This document shows, in pieces, positions 1 through 8,425 of a stretch of 41,941 bases of DNA; within the stretch, counting starts at the first letter, position 1, and every line of letters starts with the position of its first letter. Below the pieces are notes generated by a model. That model was given only the letters and a program-made list of their open reading frames with translations, was not told the origin of the DNA and ran no database searches. Made by a program: the position numbers and the translations under genes. The DNA comes from Pseudomonadota bacterium (GTDB lineage: Bacteria > Pseudomonadota > Gammaproteobacteria > Steroidobacterales > Steroidobacteraceae), in assembly GCA_025355245.1 (NCBI GenBank), contig JANXZZ010000048.1, positions 1-41,941 on the forward strand, read 5' to 3'.

Positions 1-1053
1 GCCTACGACTACCTGTCGGTGTGGTTCGAGAGCGACGTCATCAAGTCGGTGCTTGCCTACTACGCCTCGATCGGGACCTTCGCCGGACCGCGCTCCCCCG
101 GGACCGCCTACGTGATCCTCCATCACCTGATGGGAGAGCACGCGGGTGCGGGCGGGTGGGGCTTTGTGCGCGGCGGGATGGGCGCCATTCCCGCCGCGAT
201 CGCCGCCTCCGGACGGCGCTTCGGGCTCGAGGTGCTCACCGATGCGCCGGTCGCGGAAGTGCTCGTGTCAAACGGGCGTGCCCGTGGGGTGCGCACCGTC
301 GACGGCCGCGAGTTCACCGCGCGGCTGGTCGTCTCGAACGCAAACGCCAAGACGCTGTTCCGGCGCCTCGTCGCTCCCGAGCACTTGCCGGCAGAGCTGC
401 TTGCGGACATCGACTCGTATCGCACGTTCTCGACTGCCTTCAAGATGAACATCGCCGCGGAATCAGCGCCCGCGTATCGCGCCTTCGATCCGGCGAAGAC
501 GGGATTTGCGTACCCCAGCTACGTGCACATTGCGCCCGGGATCGAGTACCTGGAGCGCGCCTACGACGATGCAAAGTACGGGCAGTTCTCGGCCCGGCCG
601 TTCCTGACGCCGGTGGTGCCGACGACCGTCGATGACTCGCTCGCGCCGCCCGGCAAGCACATCGTCAACGTGTTCGGCGGACACGCGCCCTACACCTTGC
701 GGGACGCGAGCTGGGCGGAGGCGAAGCCCAAGCTCGTCAGTGCGGCGCTCGCGGTACTCGAGGAGATGGCGCCGGGCTTTGGCTCGCGCATCATCGACAT
801 CGAGACGCTGGTGCCGCCGGATCTCGAAGCGATCGTGGGTCTGCCGCAGGGCCACATCTTCCACGGCGAACTCACGGCCGACCAGCTCTTCTGGCAGCGG
901 CCGGCGCCGCATTGGGCCGACTACCGCACGCCGGTCGCCGGGCTCTACCAGTGCGGCTCCTCGAGCCATCCGGGCGGCGGAGTCTCGGGGGTTCCCGGGC
1001 ACAATGCGGCGCGCGAGATCCTGAAGGACTGGAAACAACTGAGGCGCGGCTGA
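1..1053 (+). CDS. C-terminal part of a phytoene-desaturase/PYROXD2-like FAD oxidoreductase (5' end outside window)
   Basis: The frame is open from the first base and ends with TGA at 1051-1053, giving 350 residues without the N-terminal dinucleotide-binding domain. The visible part has the substrate and FAD-closing regions of the amine-oxidase/phytoene-desaturase superfamily. The C-terminal segment reads YQCGSSSHPGGGVSGVPG followed by HNAA, typical of phytoene-dehydrogenase-like and PYROXD2-like proteins. Such enzymes are flavin-dependent dehydrogenases or isomerases, and the substrate cannot be told from this fragment. No other carotenoid gene is in the window, so a carotenoid role is not supported. 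The next gene starts one base after the stop, which suggests co-transcription. Family assignment is fairly sure; function is not. Confidence 0.8.
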   Translation, partial: AYDYLSVWFESDVIKSVLAYYASIGTFAGPRSPGTAYVILHHLMGEHAGAGGWGFVRGGMGAIPAAIAASGRRFGLEVLTDAPVAEVLVSNGRARGVRTVDGREFTARLVVSNANAKTLFRRLVAPEHLPAELLADIDSYRTFSTAFKMNIAAESAPAYRAFDPAKTGFAYPSYVHIAPGIEYLERAYDDAKYGQFSARPFLTPVVPTTVDDSLAPPGKHIVNVFGGHAPYTLRDASWAEAKPKLVSAALAVLEEMAPGFGSRIIDIETLVPPDLEAIVGLPQGHIFHGELTADQLFWQRPAPHWADYRTPVAGLYQCGSSSHPGGGVSGVPGHNAAREILKDWKQLRRG

Positions 1054-1054
1054 G

Positions 1055-3508
1055 TTGAGTACCGACAGCATCCCGGGAACCGCGCGCGTCGTCATTATCG
1101 GTGGCGGCGTCATCGGCTGTTCCGTCGCCTATCACCTCACCCAGCTCGGCTGGCGTGACGTGGTGTTGCTCGAGCGGCACCAGTTGACCTCGGGGACGAC
1201 CTGGCATGCGGCGGGACTCCTGACGACGCTGCGCGACACCGAGGCCCAGACCAGGCTTGCCAAGTACACGCAGGACCTCTACCGGCGCCTGGAGGCCGAG
1301 ACCGGCCAGGCGACGGGGGTCATCAATTGCGGCTCGATCCAGCTCGCGAAAACGGCGGACAAGGCCCTCGAGATGCGCCGCGGGCTCGCGCTAGCGGGCT
1401 GCTTCGGTGTCGAGGGTCACGAGATCTCGCCCGCCGAGGTGAAGGCGCTGTGGCCGCTCGCGGACGTGTCGGATCTCGCGGCGGCGTTCCACTTCCCGCA
1501 CGACGGTCGCGTCAACCCGACCGACGTGACGCAGGCGCTCGCCAAGGGCGCGCGCATGGGCGGTGCGCGCCTGATCGAGCAGATGCCCGTGACCGGCATC
1601 ACGACCGCAAAGGGCCGCGTGACCGGCGTCGTGACCCCGGCGGGGTCGATCACGGCGGAGATCGTCGTCAACTGCGCAGGCCTCTGGGCGCGCGAGGTCG
1701 GGCGCCTCGCCGGCGTCAACGTGCCGCTGCAGGCGGCGGAGCACTACTACCTGATATCGGAGCCCATCGCGGAGGTGCATCCGCTGCTGCCGATCCTGCG
1801 CGACCCCGGGAACTCCGCCTACATCCGCGAGGAAGCGGGCAAGATCATGCTCGGGCTGTTTGAGGACGTCGCGAAGCCGTGGGGCCAGCCGCGCATTCCG
1901 GACGGCTTCGCGTTCGGCGACATACCGCCCGACTGGGACCGGATGTATCCGCACATCGAGCGCGCGATGAAGCGCGTGCCGCGCCTGCTCGCGTCCGGCA
2001 TCAAGCTGCTGTTTTGCGGGCCCGAGTCTTTCACCGCCGACCACAACTACCTGATGGGCGAGGCGCCGAACCTCAAGAATTTCTTCGTCGCCGCGGGCTT
2101 CAATTCGCTTGGCATCCTCTCGGGCGGCGGCGCGGGCTACGTGATGTCGCACTGGATCGTGAACGGCCAGCCGCCAATGGACGTTTGGTCGGTGAATATC
2201 CGCCGCACCTATCCCTGGCAGGACAACGACCGCTACCTGCACGATCGCATCGTCGAGACGCTTGGCATCGGCTACCAGGACCACTGGCCGTTCCGGCAGT
2301 GGCGGACGGCGCGCGACGTCAAGAAAAGCGTGCTGCACGACCGGCTCGCGGCGGCCGGCGCCTGCTTCGGCGAATCGGCGGGTTGGGAGCGGCCCAACTG
2401 GTATGCGAGGGCGGGCCAGGAGCCGAGCTACGAGTACCGGTGGGGCCGCCAGAACTGGTTCGGGAACAACGCCGAGGAGCACGCCGCGGTGCGCGCACGC
2501 GTCGGCGTCTTCGAGCAGTCCTCGTTCGCGAAGCTGCTCGTGCAGGGCCGGGACGCCGCTGCCGTGCTCAACCGGATCGCCGCCGCGAACGTCGAGGTGG
2601 CGATCGGGCGGTGCGTCTACACGCAGTTCCTGAACGAGCGCGGCGGGATCGAGGCCGACCTCACGGTCACTCGCCTCGCCAGCGACCGCTTCCTCGTCGT
2701 CACGGCCGCGTTCACGCAGACGCACGTTGAAGCCTGGATCCGCAACCACACTCCCGGGGATGCTTTCAGCGTCGTCACGGACGTGTCGGGGGCCTACGCG
2801 ATGCTGAACGTGCAGGGACCGCTGTCGCGCGCGCTCCTGTCCGAGCTGTCGACGGACGATTTCTCGAACGTGGGCTTCCCGTTCGCGACCGCCCGGGAGA
2901 TCCGGATCGGCTATCAGACCGTGCTCGCGGTGCGGCTCACCTACGTCGGCGAGCTTGGCTGGGAACTCTACGTGCCGACGCCCTTTGCGCTACCCGTCTA
3001 CGACGCACTCATCGAGGCCGGCCGCGCTCACGGACTAAGGCACTGCGGCTACCACACGCTCAATTCGCTGCGGATCGAGAAGGCGTACCGCGACTGGCCG
3101 CACGACATCGGGCCATCGGACTCCCCTCTCGAGGCCGGGCTCGGCTTCTGCGTGGCCTGGGACAAGCCGGGCGGGTTCACCGGCCGCGAGGCGCTAGCGA
3201 GGCTTCGCGAGGCGGGGCCGCCGGCGCGGCGCCTGCTCCAGTTTGTGCTGGAGGACCCTGAGCCGCTTCTCTACCACGACGAACCGGTCTACCTCGACGG
3301 CACGCGGGTCGGCCTCACGACCTCGGCGATGTACGGACACACGCTCGGCGCGGCCGTGGCGCTCGGCTACGTGAACGTCCCGGCTGGCGTGGCGGCGACG
3401 GAACTTGAGGGCAGTCGCTACCAGATCGACATCGAGGGCACTCGCTACCCCGCACGCGCGTCGCTGAGCCCCCTGTACGACCCGAAGGGCACGCGGCTAC
3501 GGGCCTGA
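1055..3508 (+). CDS. Dimethylglycine/sarcosine dehydrogenase-type flavoenzyme (DAO + GcvT domains)
   Basis: 817 residues in the two-module layout of dimethylglycine and sarcosine dehydrogenases. An N-terminal FAD-binding DAO domain has the Rossmann motif GGGVIG at residues 16-21. A short linking domain lies near 375-430, and a tetrahydrofolate-binding GcvT/aminomethyltransferase module fills the C-terminal half. The segment TSGTTWHAAGL puts His51 where the mammalian enzymes attach FAD covalently. Family members oxidatively demethylate N-methylated glycines and pass the one-carbon unit to folate. The best start is TTG at 1055, one base after the previous stop, because the Rossmann strand begins at residue 11 and no closer ATG precedes it. 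Substrate (dimethylglycine, sarcosine or another N-methyl amine) is not decided by sequence. The gene is convergent with the transporter operon, with a 16-bp gap. Confidence 0.85.
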   Translation: MSTDSIPGTARVVIIGGGVIGCSVAYHLTQLGWRDVVLLERHQLTSGTTWHAAGLLTTLRDTEAQTRLAKYTQDLYRRLEAETGQATGVINCGSIQLAKTADKALEMRRGLALAGCFGVEGHEISPAEVKALWPLADVSDLAAAFHFPHDGRVNPTDVTQALAKGARMGGARLIEQMPVTGITTAKGRVTGVVTPAGSITAEIVVNCAGLWAREVGRLAGVNVPLQAAEHYYLISEPIAEVHPLLPILRDPGNSAYIREEAGKIMLGLFEDVAKPWGQPRIPDGFAFGDIPPDWDRMYPHIERAMKRVPRLLASGIKLLFCGPESFTADHNYLMGEAPNLKNFFVAAGFNSLGILSGGGAGYVMSHWIVNGQPPMDVWSVNIRRTYPWQDNDRYLHDRIVETLGIGYQDHWPFRQWRTARDVKKSVLHDRLAAAGACFGESAGWERPNWYARAGQEPSYEYRWGRQNWFGNNAEEHAAVRARVGVFEQSSFAKLLVQGRDAAAVLNRIAAANVEVAIGRCVYTQFLNERGGIEADLTVTRLASDRFLVVTAAFTQTHVEAWIRNHTPGDAFSVVTDVSGAYAMLNVQGPLSRALLSELSTDDFSNVGFPFATAREIRIGYQTVLAVRLTYVGELGWELYVPTPFALPVYDALIEAGRAHGLRHCGYHTLNSLRIEKAYRDWPHDIGPSDSPLEAGLGFCVAWDKPGGFTGREALARLREAGPPARRLLQFVLEDPEPLLYHDEPVYLDGTRVGLTTSAMYGHTLGAAVALGYVNVPAGVAATELEGSRYQIDIEGTRYPARASLSPLYDPKGTRLRA

Positions 3509-3524
3509 GGCACGCCCGCGCGCC

Positions 3525-4712
3525 TCACTGCGCGCCGAGCATCCCGACGATCGGCAGGCGCGCGGCACGGACCGCCGGAAAGATCCCGCCGATCAAGCCG
3601 ACGACCAGCGCGAGGGTGAGCGCCGTCAGGCAGAGTCCCGGCGTCACCTGGAACGTGAAGATAACCTGCGTGAAGTTCGAGCTCAGCGTCTTGGCGGTAA
3701 AGCCGTGAAAGATGAGCGCCGCGGCCGCGGTACCCAACAGCCCTCCGACCAGTGCCAGCACGAGGGCCTCCGCCAGCGTGCCCGCAAAAGTCGGGATGCC
3801 ACCGAAGCCGATCGCACGCAGGGTCGCAATCTCGGTGCCACGGGCGGCGACCGAGCTGTACATCGTGTTTAGCGCGCCCGCGAGCGCGCCGATCGCCATG
3901 ATTATCGCGAGTGGCCAGCCGAGCGTGCTGATGAGGCCACCCGACTGCTTGGCCTGCTCGGCAAAATAGTCGGCCTCGGTCTGGACGGAGAGCTTGAGGC
4001 GCGGATCGCCATCGACGTACGCCTTGAAGGCGGCGAACTGCGCCGGTGAACTGAGCCGCGCACGGAAGGTCTGGAAGAAGTTGAGGCGGTTGAAGGCGCT
4101 CTGTACCACGCCGACGTCGGCCCACAGCTCCGACTCGCGTACCGTGCCGCCGTCCTCGAAGACGCCGACGACGGTCCAGGTGCTCTGGCCGAGTCGCAAC
4201 GTCTTGCCGACGTCGAATCCGGAGAACTCGCGCACGATGCCGCGGCCGGCGACGATCTCGTTGGTGCCGGACTGGAACATCCGGCCCTCGGTGATGCGGA
4301 CGTTGTGGCGAAGCGCGACGCCCTCGGCCGAGATGCCGCGCAGCGAAAGATTGGCACGCAGGCCGTTCGAGCGGCTGGTGCCATCGACCACGATGTAGAG
4401 CTCGCCCGACACCAGCGCCTTGTCGCCCTGGTGCACGACGCCAGGGCCTTCCTCGACGAGCATGCCCTGCTCGCGCGAAACGACGCTGTTGAGCTCCGCG
4501 CCCGCGCCGTCGCGTGTCAGGATCACGATGTCGGCGGAGCCGGCACTGCTCTGCGCCTTCTTGAAGCCGTTTGCCATCGACAGGAACGCGAGCAACACGG
4601 CGACCACGAGTGCGATCGCGACAACGGTCGACAGCGACATCCAGAAGCGCTGCGGGATACTGCGGATGTTCATGCCTGCAATGGCCACGGCCTGGCGAAA
4701 GACGCTACCCAC
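3525..4712 (-). CDS. ABC transporter permease, FtsX/MacB family (second permease)
   Basis: 395 residues with the four-helix FtsX/MacB permease plan. One membrane helix lies at about residues 27-49, followed by a large extracytoplasmic MacB_PCD-type domain to about 270. Three helices sit in the last 120 residues, the last just before the C-terminal end. The family moves substrates such as lipoproteins, peptides or drugs by mechanotransmission across the periplasm, with an ATPase and an adaptor. It is the last gene of a minus-strand operon (adaptor, ATPase, permease, permease) and begins two bases after the preceding permease gene stops. Two different permeases make a heterodimer likely, as in LolC/LolE. 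Substrate is unknown. Confidence 0.88.
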   Translation of the reverse strand: MGSVFRQAVAIAGMNIRSIPQRFWMSLSTVVAIALVVAVLLAFLSMANGFKKAQSSAGSADIVILTRDGAGAELNSVVSREQGMLVEEGPGVVHQGDKALVSGELYIVVDGTSRSNGLRANLSLRGISAEGVALRHNVRITEGRMFQSGTNEIVAGRGIVREFSGFDVGKTLRLGQSTWTVVGVFEDGGTVRESELWADVGVVQSAFNRLNFFQTFRARLSSPAQFAAFKAYVDGDPRLKLSVQTEADYFAEQAKQSGGLISTLGWPLAIIMAIGALAGALNTMYSSVAARGTEIATLRAIGFGGIPTFAGTLAEALVLALVGGLLGTAAAALIFHGFTAKTLSSNFTQVIFTFQVTPGLCLTALTLALVVGLIGGIFPAVRAARLPIVGMLGAQ

Positions 4713-4714
4713 GG

Positions 4715-5872
4715 TCAGTTCCTCCCGAGCGCAGTGACAATGCGCAGCCTGAGCGCCGACCAGGCGGGAATCGCTCCGGTCACGAGGCCGAGCAACACGG
4801 CAAGCCCGATGCCCGCAGCGAATACCGGTGCCGTGACGACGACTCCCGGAATGAACGCCTCGATCTTGCTGCGGGCGAGCGTGAGGATCGCGGCCGCCCC
4901 GCCGAGTCCGAGCAAGGCGCCTGTCAGCGCGAGCAGCAGCGACTCGGCGATCACCTGCATCGAAATTGTCCGGCCGGTGAAGCCGAGCGCCTTCAGCACG
5001 CCGATCTCGCGGGTCCGCTCGCGCACCGCCATGACCATCGTGTTGCCGACGATCAGCAGGATCGCTGCAAAGGCAGTGCTGACCACCAGCGTGATGATCA
5101 GCGCAATGTTGCCGAGCTGGGCGACGAAGGCTTTGTTGAACGCCGCCGCCGTATCGGTGCTCGTTTCGTACGGAGAGTTCGCGAACATCCCGTCGATCTT
5201 TTTCTCGATCGATTCGTTGAGCGACGCCGAGGTGGTCGTGAACACGATCATGCTGGTCGTGTCGCGCGCGAAGGTCACCGTCTCGTCGAAGAACTTGTGG
5301 CTCATCAGCACCAGGCTTTCGCGGTTCGGATCGTCGGGGGCGCTGAAGATCACGGAGACGTCGAATTCCCAGACGTGCGAGCCGTCGGCGCGCGAAAAGA
5401 TATTGGACGAGATCGGAATGTGATCGCCCACCTTCCAGCCATACTTCGCGGCGACGGTACGGCCGACCGCGACCCCGACGCGGTTTTTGACCCAGGCGTC
5501 GCGCTGCGCGTCCGGCATCTGCATCTTTGGATAGACGTCCAGCCAGGACTGCGGATCGACCGCGAACATGATGATGACGTTGCGCGGATCCTGGTAGTAG
5601 CCGCCGAACCAGGATTGCGAGGTCGCGCGCACGACTCCCTGGACCTGCTGGATCCGGTCGACGTAGCTGATCGGCAGCGGCACGGTGAAGTTGATCTTGT
5701 TCACCGTCACCAGCCGGTCGGCCGCCGCAGAGTTCTCACCGGCATTGAAGCCGTGCAGGAACGCCTCCAGTGCCGCGAACATCAGGAAGGCGATGAAAAT
5801 CGCCACCAGCATCAGGATGGTCCGCAGCTTGCGCCGACCGAGGTTCTTGGCGACCAGCACCGCGTGGTTCAT
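4715..5872 (-). CDS. ABC transporter permease, FtsX/MacB family (first permease)
   Basis: 385 residues. An N-terminal membrane helix at about 17-40 is followed by a periplasmic domain, then three C-terminal helices with the usual FtsX spacing. The segment RERTREIGVLKALGF, just before the last helices, is the cytoplasmic coupling motif typical of FtsX-like permeases. Its ATG overlaps the stop of the ATPase gene (ATGA, 5869-5872), indicating translational coupling. With the other permease it would form the membrane part of a MacB/LolCDE-like exporter. No substrate is evident. Confidence 0.88.
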   Translation of the reverse strand: MNHAVLVAKNLGRRKLRTILMLVAIFIAFLMFAALEAFLHGFNAGENSAAADRLVTVNKINFTVPLPISYVDRIQQVQGVVRATSQSWFGGYYQDPRNVIIMFAVDPQSWLDVYPKMQMPDAQRDAWVKNRVGVAVGRTVAAKYGWKVGDHIPISSNIFSRADGSHVWEFDVSVIFSAPDDPNRESLVLMSHKFFDETVTFARDTTSMIVFTTTSASLNESIEKKIDGMFANSPYETSTDTAAAFNKAFVAQLGNIALIITLVVSTAFAAILLIVGNTMVMAVRERTREIGVLKALGFTGRTISMQVIAESLLLALTGALLGLGGAAAILTLARSKIEAFIPGVVVTAPVFAAGIGLAVLLGLVTGAIPAWSALRLRIVTALGRN

Positions 5873-6561
5873 GTGAGCGACGTCCGCTCGACGAACACGC
5901 CCTTGTTGAGGTGCAGCGTGCGCTTGGCGTGGTTCGCGGCTTCCGGGTCGTGGGTCACGACGATGACCGTCTTGCCGTGATCGCGATTGAGCAGGGCGAG
6001 CAGCGCCAGCACCTCATCGGCGGTCGTGCGATCGAGATCGCCGGTCGGTTCGTCGCAGAGCAGCACCTTGGGGTCCGAAACAATTGCGCGGGCAATGGCG
6101 ACGCGCTGTTGCTGGCCGCCGGACATCTCGCGCGGATAGTGCCTGGCGCGATCGGCGAGCCCGACGAGCTCAAGCGCGACGGCGACATTGCGGCGCCGGT
6201 CCTTGGCGCTCAGCCTGGTGAGCAGGAGCGGCAGTTCCACGTTCTGCGCCGCCGTCAGTACCGGCATCAGGTTGTAGAACTGGAATATGAAGCCGACGTT
6301 CGCGGCGCGCCAGCGCGACAGCTGGCTCTCATTCAGCGAATCGACGCGCTGGCCGTCGAACAGGATCTCGCCCGAAGTCACGTGATCGATGCCACCGAGC
6401 ACGTTCAGGAGCGTCGTCTTCCCCGAACCCGACGGGCCCATGATCGCGACGTAATCCTTGAGCGGAATGTCGAGGTCGAGGTTGTCGAAGATCGTGATCG
6501 TCTCCTTGCCCTTGACGAAACGCTTCGAGACATTGCGCAGTTGAAAGGAAAAATCTGGCAT
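5869..6561 (-). CDS. ABC transporter ATP-binding protein (LolD/MacB type)
   Basis: 230 residues, the normal size for a LolD-type ATPase. Walker A is GPSGSGKTT at residues 42-50, the signature is [14 protein letters not shown], and Walker B is VLLCDEP followed by TGDLD. This combination is typical of the MacB/LolD/FtsE group that works with FtsX-family permeases rather than with classical importers. It powers the two permeases encoded directly downstream. The adaptor gene lies 23 bp upstream in the same orientation. Confidence 0.93.
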   Translation of the reverse strand: MPDFSFQLRNVSKRFVKGKETITIFDNLDLDIPLKDYVAIMGPSGSGKTTLLNVLGGIDHVTSGEILFDGQRVDSLNESQLSRWRAANVGFIFQFYNLMPVLTAAQNVELPLLLTRLSAKDRRRNVAVALELVGLADRARHYPREMSGGQQQRVAIARAIVSDPKVLLCDEPTGDLDRTTADEVLALLALLNRDHGKTVIVVTHDPEAANHAKRTLHLNKGVFVERTSLT

Positions 6562-6584
6562 GCGGGCGTCCTAGTGAATGGGGC

Positions 6585-7619
6585 TCAGGTCGAGCGTGCC
6601 GCGGTGAACGACACCTTGACCGCCATGTCCGGAAGGATCCGGGGATCCTTCGAAAGAATCGCGATGCGCACGCGCACTGTCGCCTTCTCGCGGTTGGCGG
6701 TCGGCACGATGGCGATCACGCGCGCGGGAATCGACCAGTCGGCGTAGGCATCGAGCGTCGCCGTGACCGATTGCTCGGCCTTCACGCGCGAGATGTAGGC
6801 CTCGTTGACGTCGACCTCGATCTCGAGGCTGTCCATGTCGACGAGCGTGCAGATACCCGTGCGCGTGAAGCCGCCGCCCGCCGACATCGGCGAGATGATC
6901 TCGCCCGGCTGCGCATTCTTGTCGACGACGACGCCGGGGAAGGGCGCGACGATGCGGTGCTTGCCGAGGACCTCGAATTGGTGCTTCGCGTCCGAGCGCG
7001 CGGTCGTCAGTTCCGCCTCCGAGCGCGTCACCTGCGCGTGCAGGTCGGCCGCCTGGGTGTCGGCCTTGGTAACGTCGGCATCGCTGACGAGATGCGCCTT
7101 CGCGAGGCCTTGCGTGCGCGTCTGGATGCGCTCGGCGTCGGTGAGTTCCGCACGTGTTGCGGCGAGCGTCGCGACCGCCGAGTCCACCCGCGAGGTCGCC
7201 GTCGCGAAGTCGGTCGCGGCCAGCGTGTCGTCAAGGCGCGCGAGCAACTGGCCCTTCTGCACGACCATTCCTTCCTCGACCAGCACTTCGGCAACCCGGC
7301 CGGTGATCTCCGCGGCGACGGTGGCCCGGCGACGCGCGACGACATAGCCCGAAGCGACGAGGTTGCCGGCCTCGACGGCTTTCGCCGCGGTGCTCGCCGG
7401 CGCCGCGTCGGCGGTCGCTGCCGGCGCTGCTGCGGCAGGATCCGCCGGCGTGCGCCCCCACAGCAGCCAGGCGCCGAGCCCGACGACGACGGCGCCGATG
7501 CCGATGCCGGCCAGCAGCATCAGCCAGGGCGGCTGGCCGTCGTCCCCGTCGAATGCGGGCTCCGCCGGGCGGACGATCTTTAGGGAAGCAAGCTGGGAGG
7601 AGCGCTGGTCGTCGTTCAT
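6585..7619 (-). CDS. HlyD/MacA-family periplasmic adaptor subunit
   Basis: 344 residues. An N-terminal single membrane anchor lies at about residues 33-53 and is followed by an Ala/Pro-rich linker. A barrel-sandwich (lipoyl-like) half follows, with the segment VAEVLVEEGMVVQKGQLLAR. A coiled-coil hairpin runs through about residues 130-200 and a beta-barrel C-terminal part closes the protein. This is the plan of HlyD/MacA/RND membrane-fusion proteins that bridge an inner-membrane transporter to an outer-membrane channel. As first gene of the operon it would pair with the ATPase and two permeases downstream. No TolC-like gene is in the window. The upstream 177 bp must hold the promoter, but I see no convincing boxes. 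Confidence 0.88.
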   Translation of the reverse strand: MNDDQRSSQLASLKIVRPAEPAFDGDDGQPPWLMLLAGIGIGAVVVGLGAWLLWGRTPADPAAAAPAATADAAPASTAAKAVEAGNLVASGYVVARRRATVAAEITGRVAEVLVEEGMVVQKGQLLARLDDTLAATDFATATSRVDSAVATLAATRAELTDAERIQTRTQGLAKAHLVSDADVTKADTQAADLHAQVTRSEAELTTARSDAKHQFEVLGKHRIVAPFPGVVVDKNAQPGEIISPMSAGGGFTRTGICTLVDMDSLEIEVDVNEAYISRVKAEQSVTATLDAYADWSIPARVIAIVPTANREKATVRVRIAILSKDPRILPDMAVKVSFTAARST

Positions 7620-7796
7620 GGGGCGGTCAGGCGTTGCTCAATGAAGGAGGAACCGAACGGTCGGCCGGCAAACCGGCACGCGCGTTCGATCGGTCCATTA
7701 TTGCTCGGCCGCCCGCTCGCTGCCGGCGTTCCGTCGGGAGTGCTCCTGGAAGCGGGGCGGTCGGAGCGGCGCAAGGCCGGTCCCGAGGGGCGGGAG

Positions 7797-8279
7797 TCAG
7801 CGACCCGCGACGTCGAGGTGTGCGAGCGGCAGGCGGGCGGAGCGCTTGACCGTCTCGAGCACGATGCTTGACTGGACGTCGCGAACGCTCGGGATCTTGA
7901 GCAGTTTCCGGAGAACCACGCTCTGCAGCGACTCGAGGTCGGGCACGACCACGTGCAGGATGAAGTCGTGAGCGCCGGTCATCGCGAAGCAGGCGATCAC
8001 CTCGTCAAGGTGCGCTAGCGCCCGCTTGAACTGCTCGACGTTGTCGTCGGTATGGCGCTCGAGCCGGACCTGGACGAAGGCCTGGACGGAGAGGCCGAGC
8101 GATCGTGGCTCGACGACCGCCGTGTAGCCGAGGATCACTCCCGCCTCCTCGAGCTGCCGCACGCGCCGCGCGCACGGCGTTGGCGAGAGTCCGATTCGCT
8201 CCGCAAGCTCGACGACCGACAGGCGCCCGTCCTGTTGCAGCGCAGCGAGAATCTCGGTGTCGCGACGGTCGATCGCCAT
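7797..8279 (-). CDS. Lrp/AsnC family transcriptional regulator
   Basis: 160 residues, the usual length. An N-terminal AsnC-type helix-turn-helix covers about residues 5-55 (AALQQDGRLSVVELAERIGL and the recognition region SPTPCARRVRQLE). A C-terminal RAM effector-binding domain follows, with the turn MTGAHDFILHV. Lrp-type regulators sense amino acids or 2-oxoacids and often control the neighbouring degradative operon. This gene is divergent from the 2-oxoacid dehydrogenase genes and the 146-bp gap contains a good Lrp-like palindrome (8304-8326), so it is probably a BkdR-like regulator of that operon. The inducer is not known from sequence. Confidence 0.92.
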   Translation of the reverse strand: MAIDRRDTEILAALQQDGRLSVVELAERIGLSPTPCARRVRQLEEAGVILGYTAVVEPRSLGLSVQAFVQVRLERHTDDNVEQFKRALAHLDEVIACFAMTGAHDFILHVVVPDLESLQSVVLRKLLKIPSVRDVQSSIVLETVKRSARLPLAHLDVAGR

Positions 8280-8303
8280 GGGAAACGGCTTATATGAGAG
8301 ACG

Positions 8304-8326
8304 TTTTTAGAGATTATCACTAAAAA
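8304..8326. promoter_or_regulatory. Lrp-like operator palindrome
   Basis: Perfect 7-bp inverted repeat TTTTTAG / CTAAAAA separated by 9 bases, centred at 8315. The core TAGAGATTATCACTA matches the Lrp consensus YAGHAWATTWTDCTR at 11 of 15 positions, including both YAG/CTR ends. It is an A/T island in GC-rich DNA, about 25 bp in front of the Lrp/AsnC gene and 100 bp before the E1 gene. It is therefore well placed for autoregulation and control of the divergent operon. Confidence 0.65.
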
Positions 8327-8425
8327 TGACCCGTTTGAGATCGGCTATTAGGCGATGTCGCCACCCCGATAGGCCTACCATGGGCCGGCGGCTGCGGTCG
8401 GCCGCGCCGGTCGGGCGGGTTCGCC

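Noticed and set aside
1391-2749. Long minus-strand frame opposite the dimethylglycine dehydrogenase-type gene
   Set aside because: No domain, Arg/His/Val-rich repetitive composition, antisense to a gene with an intact FAD motif and flavinylation site.
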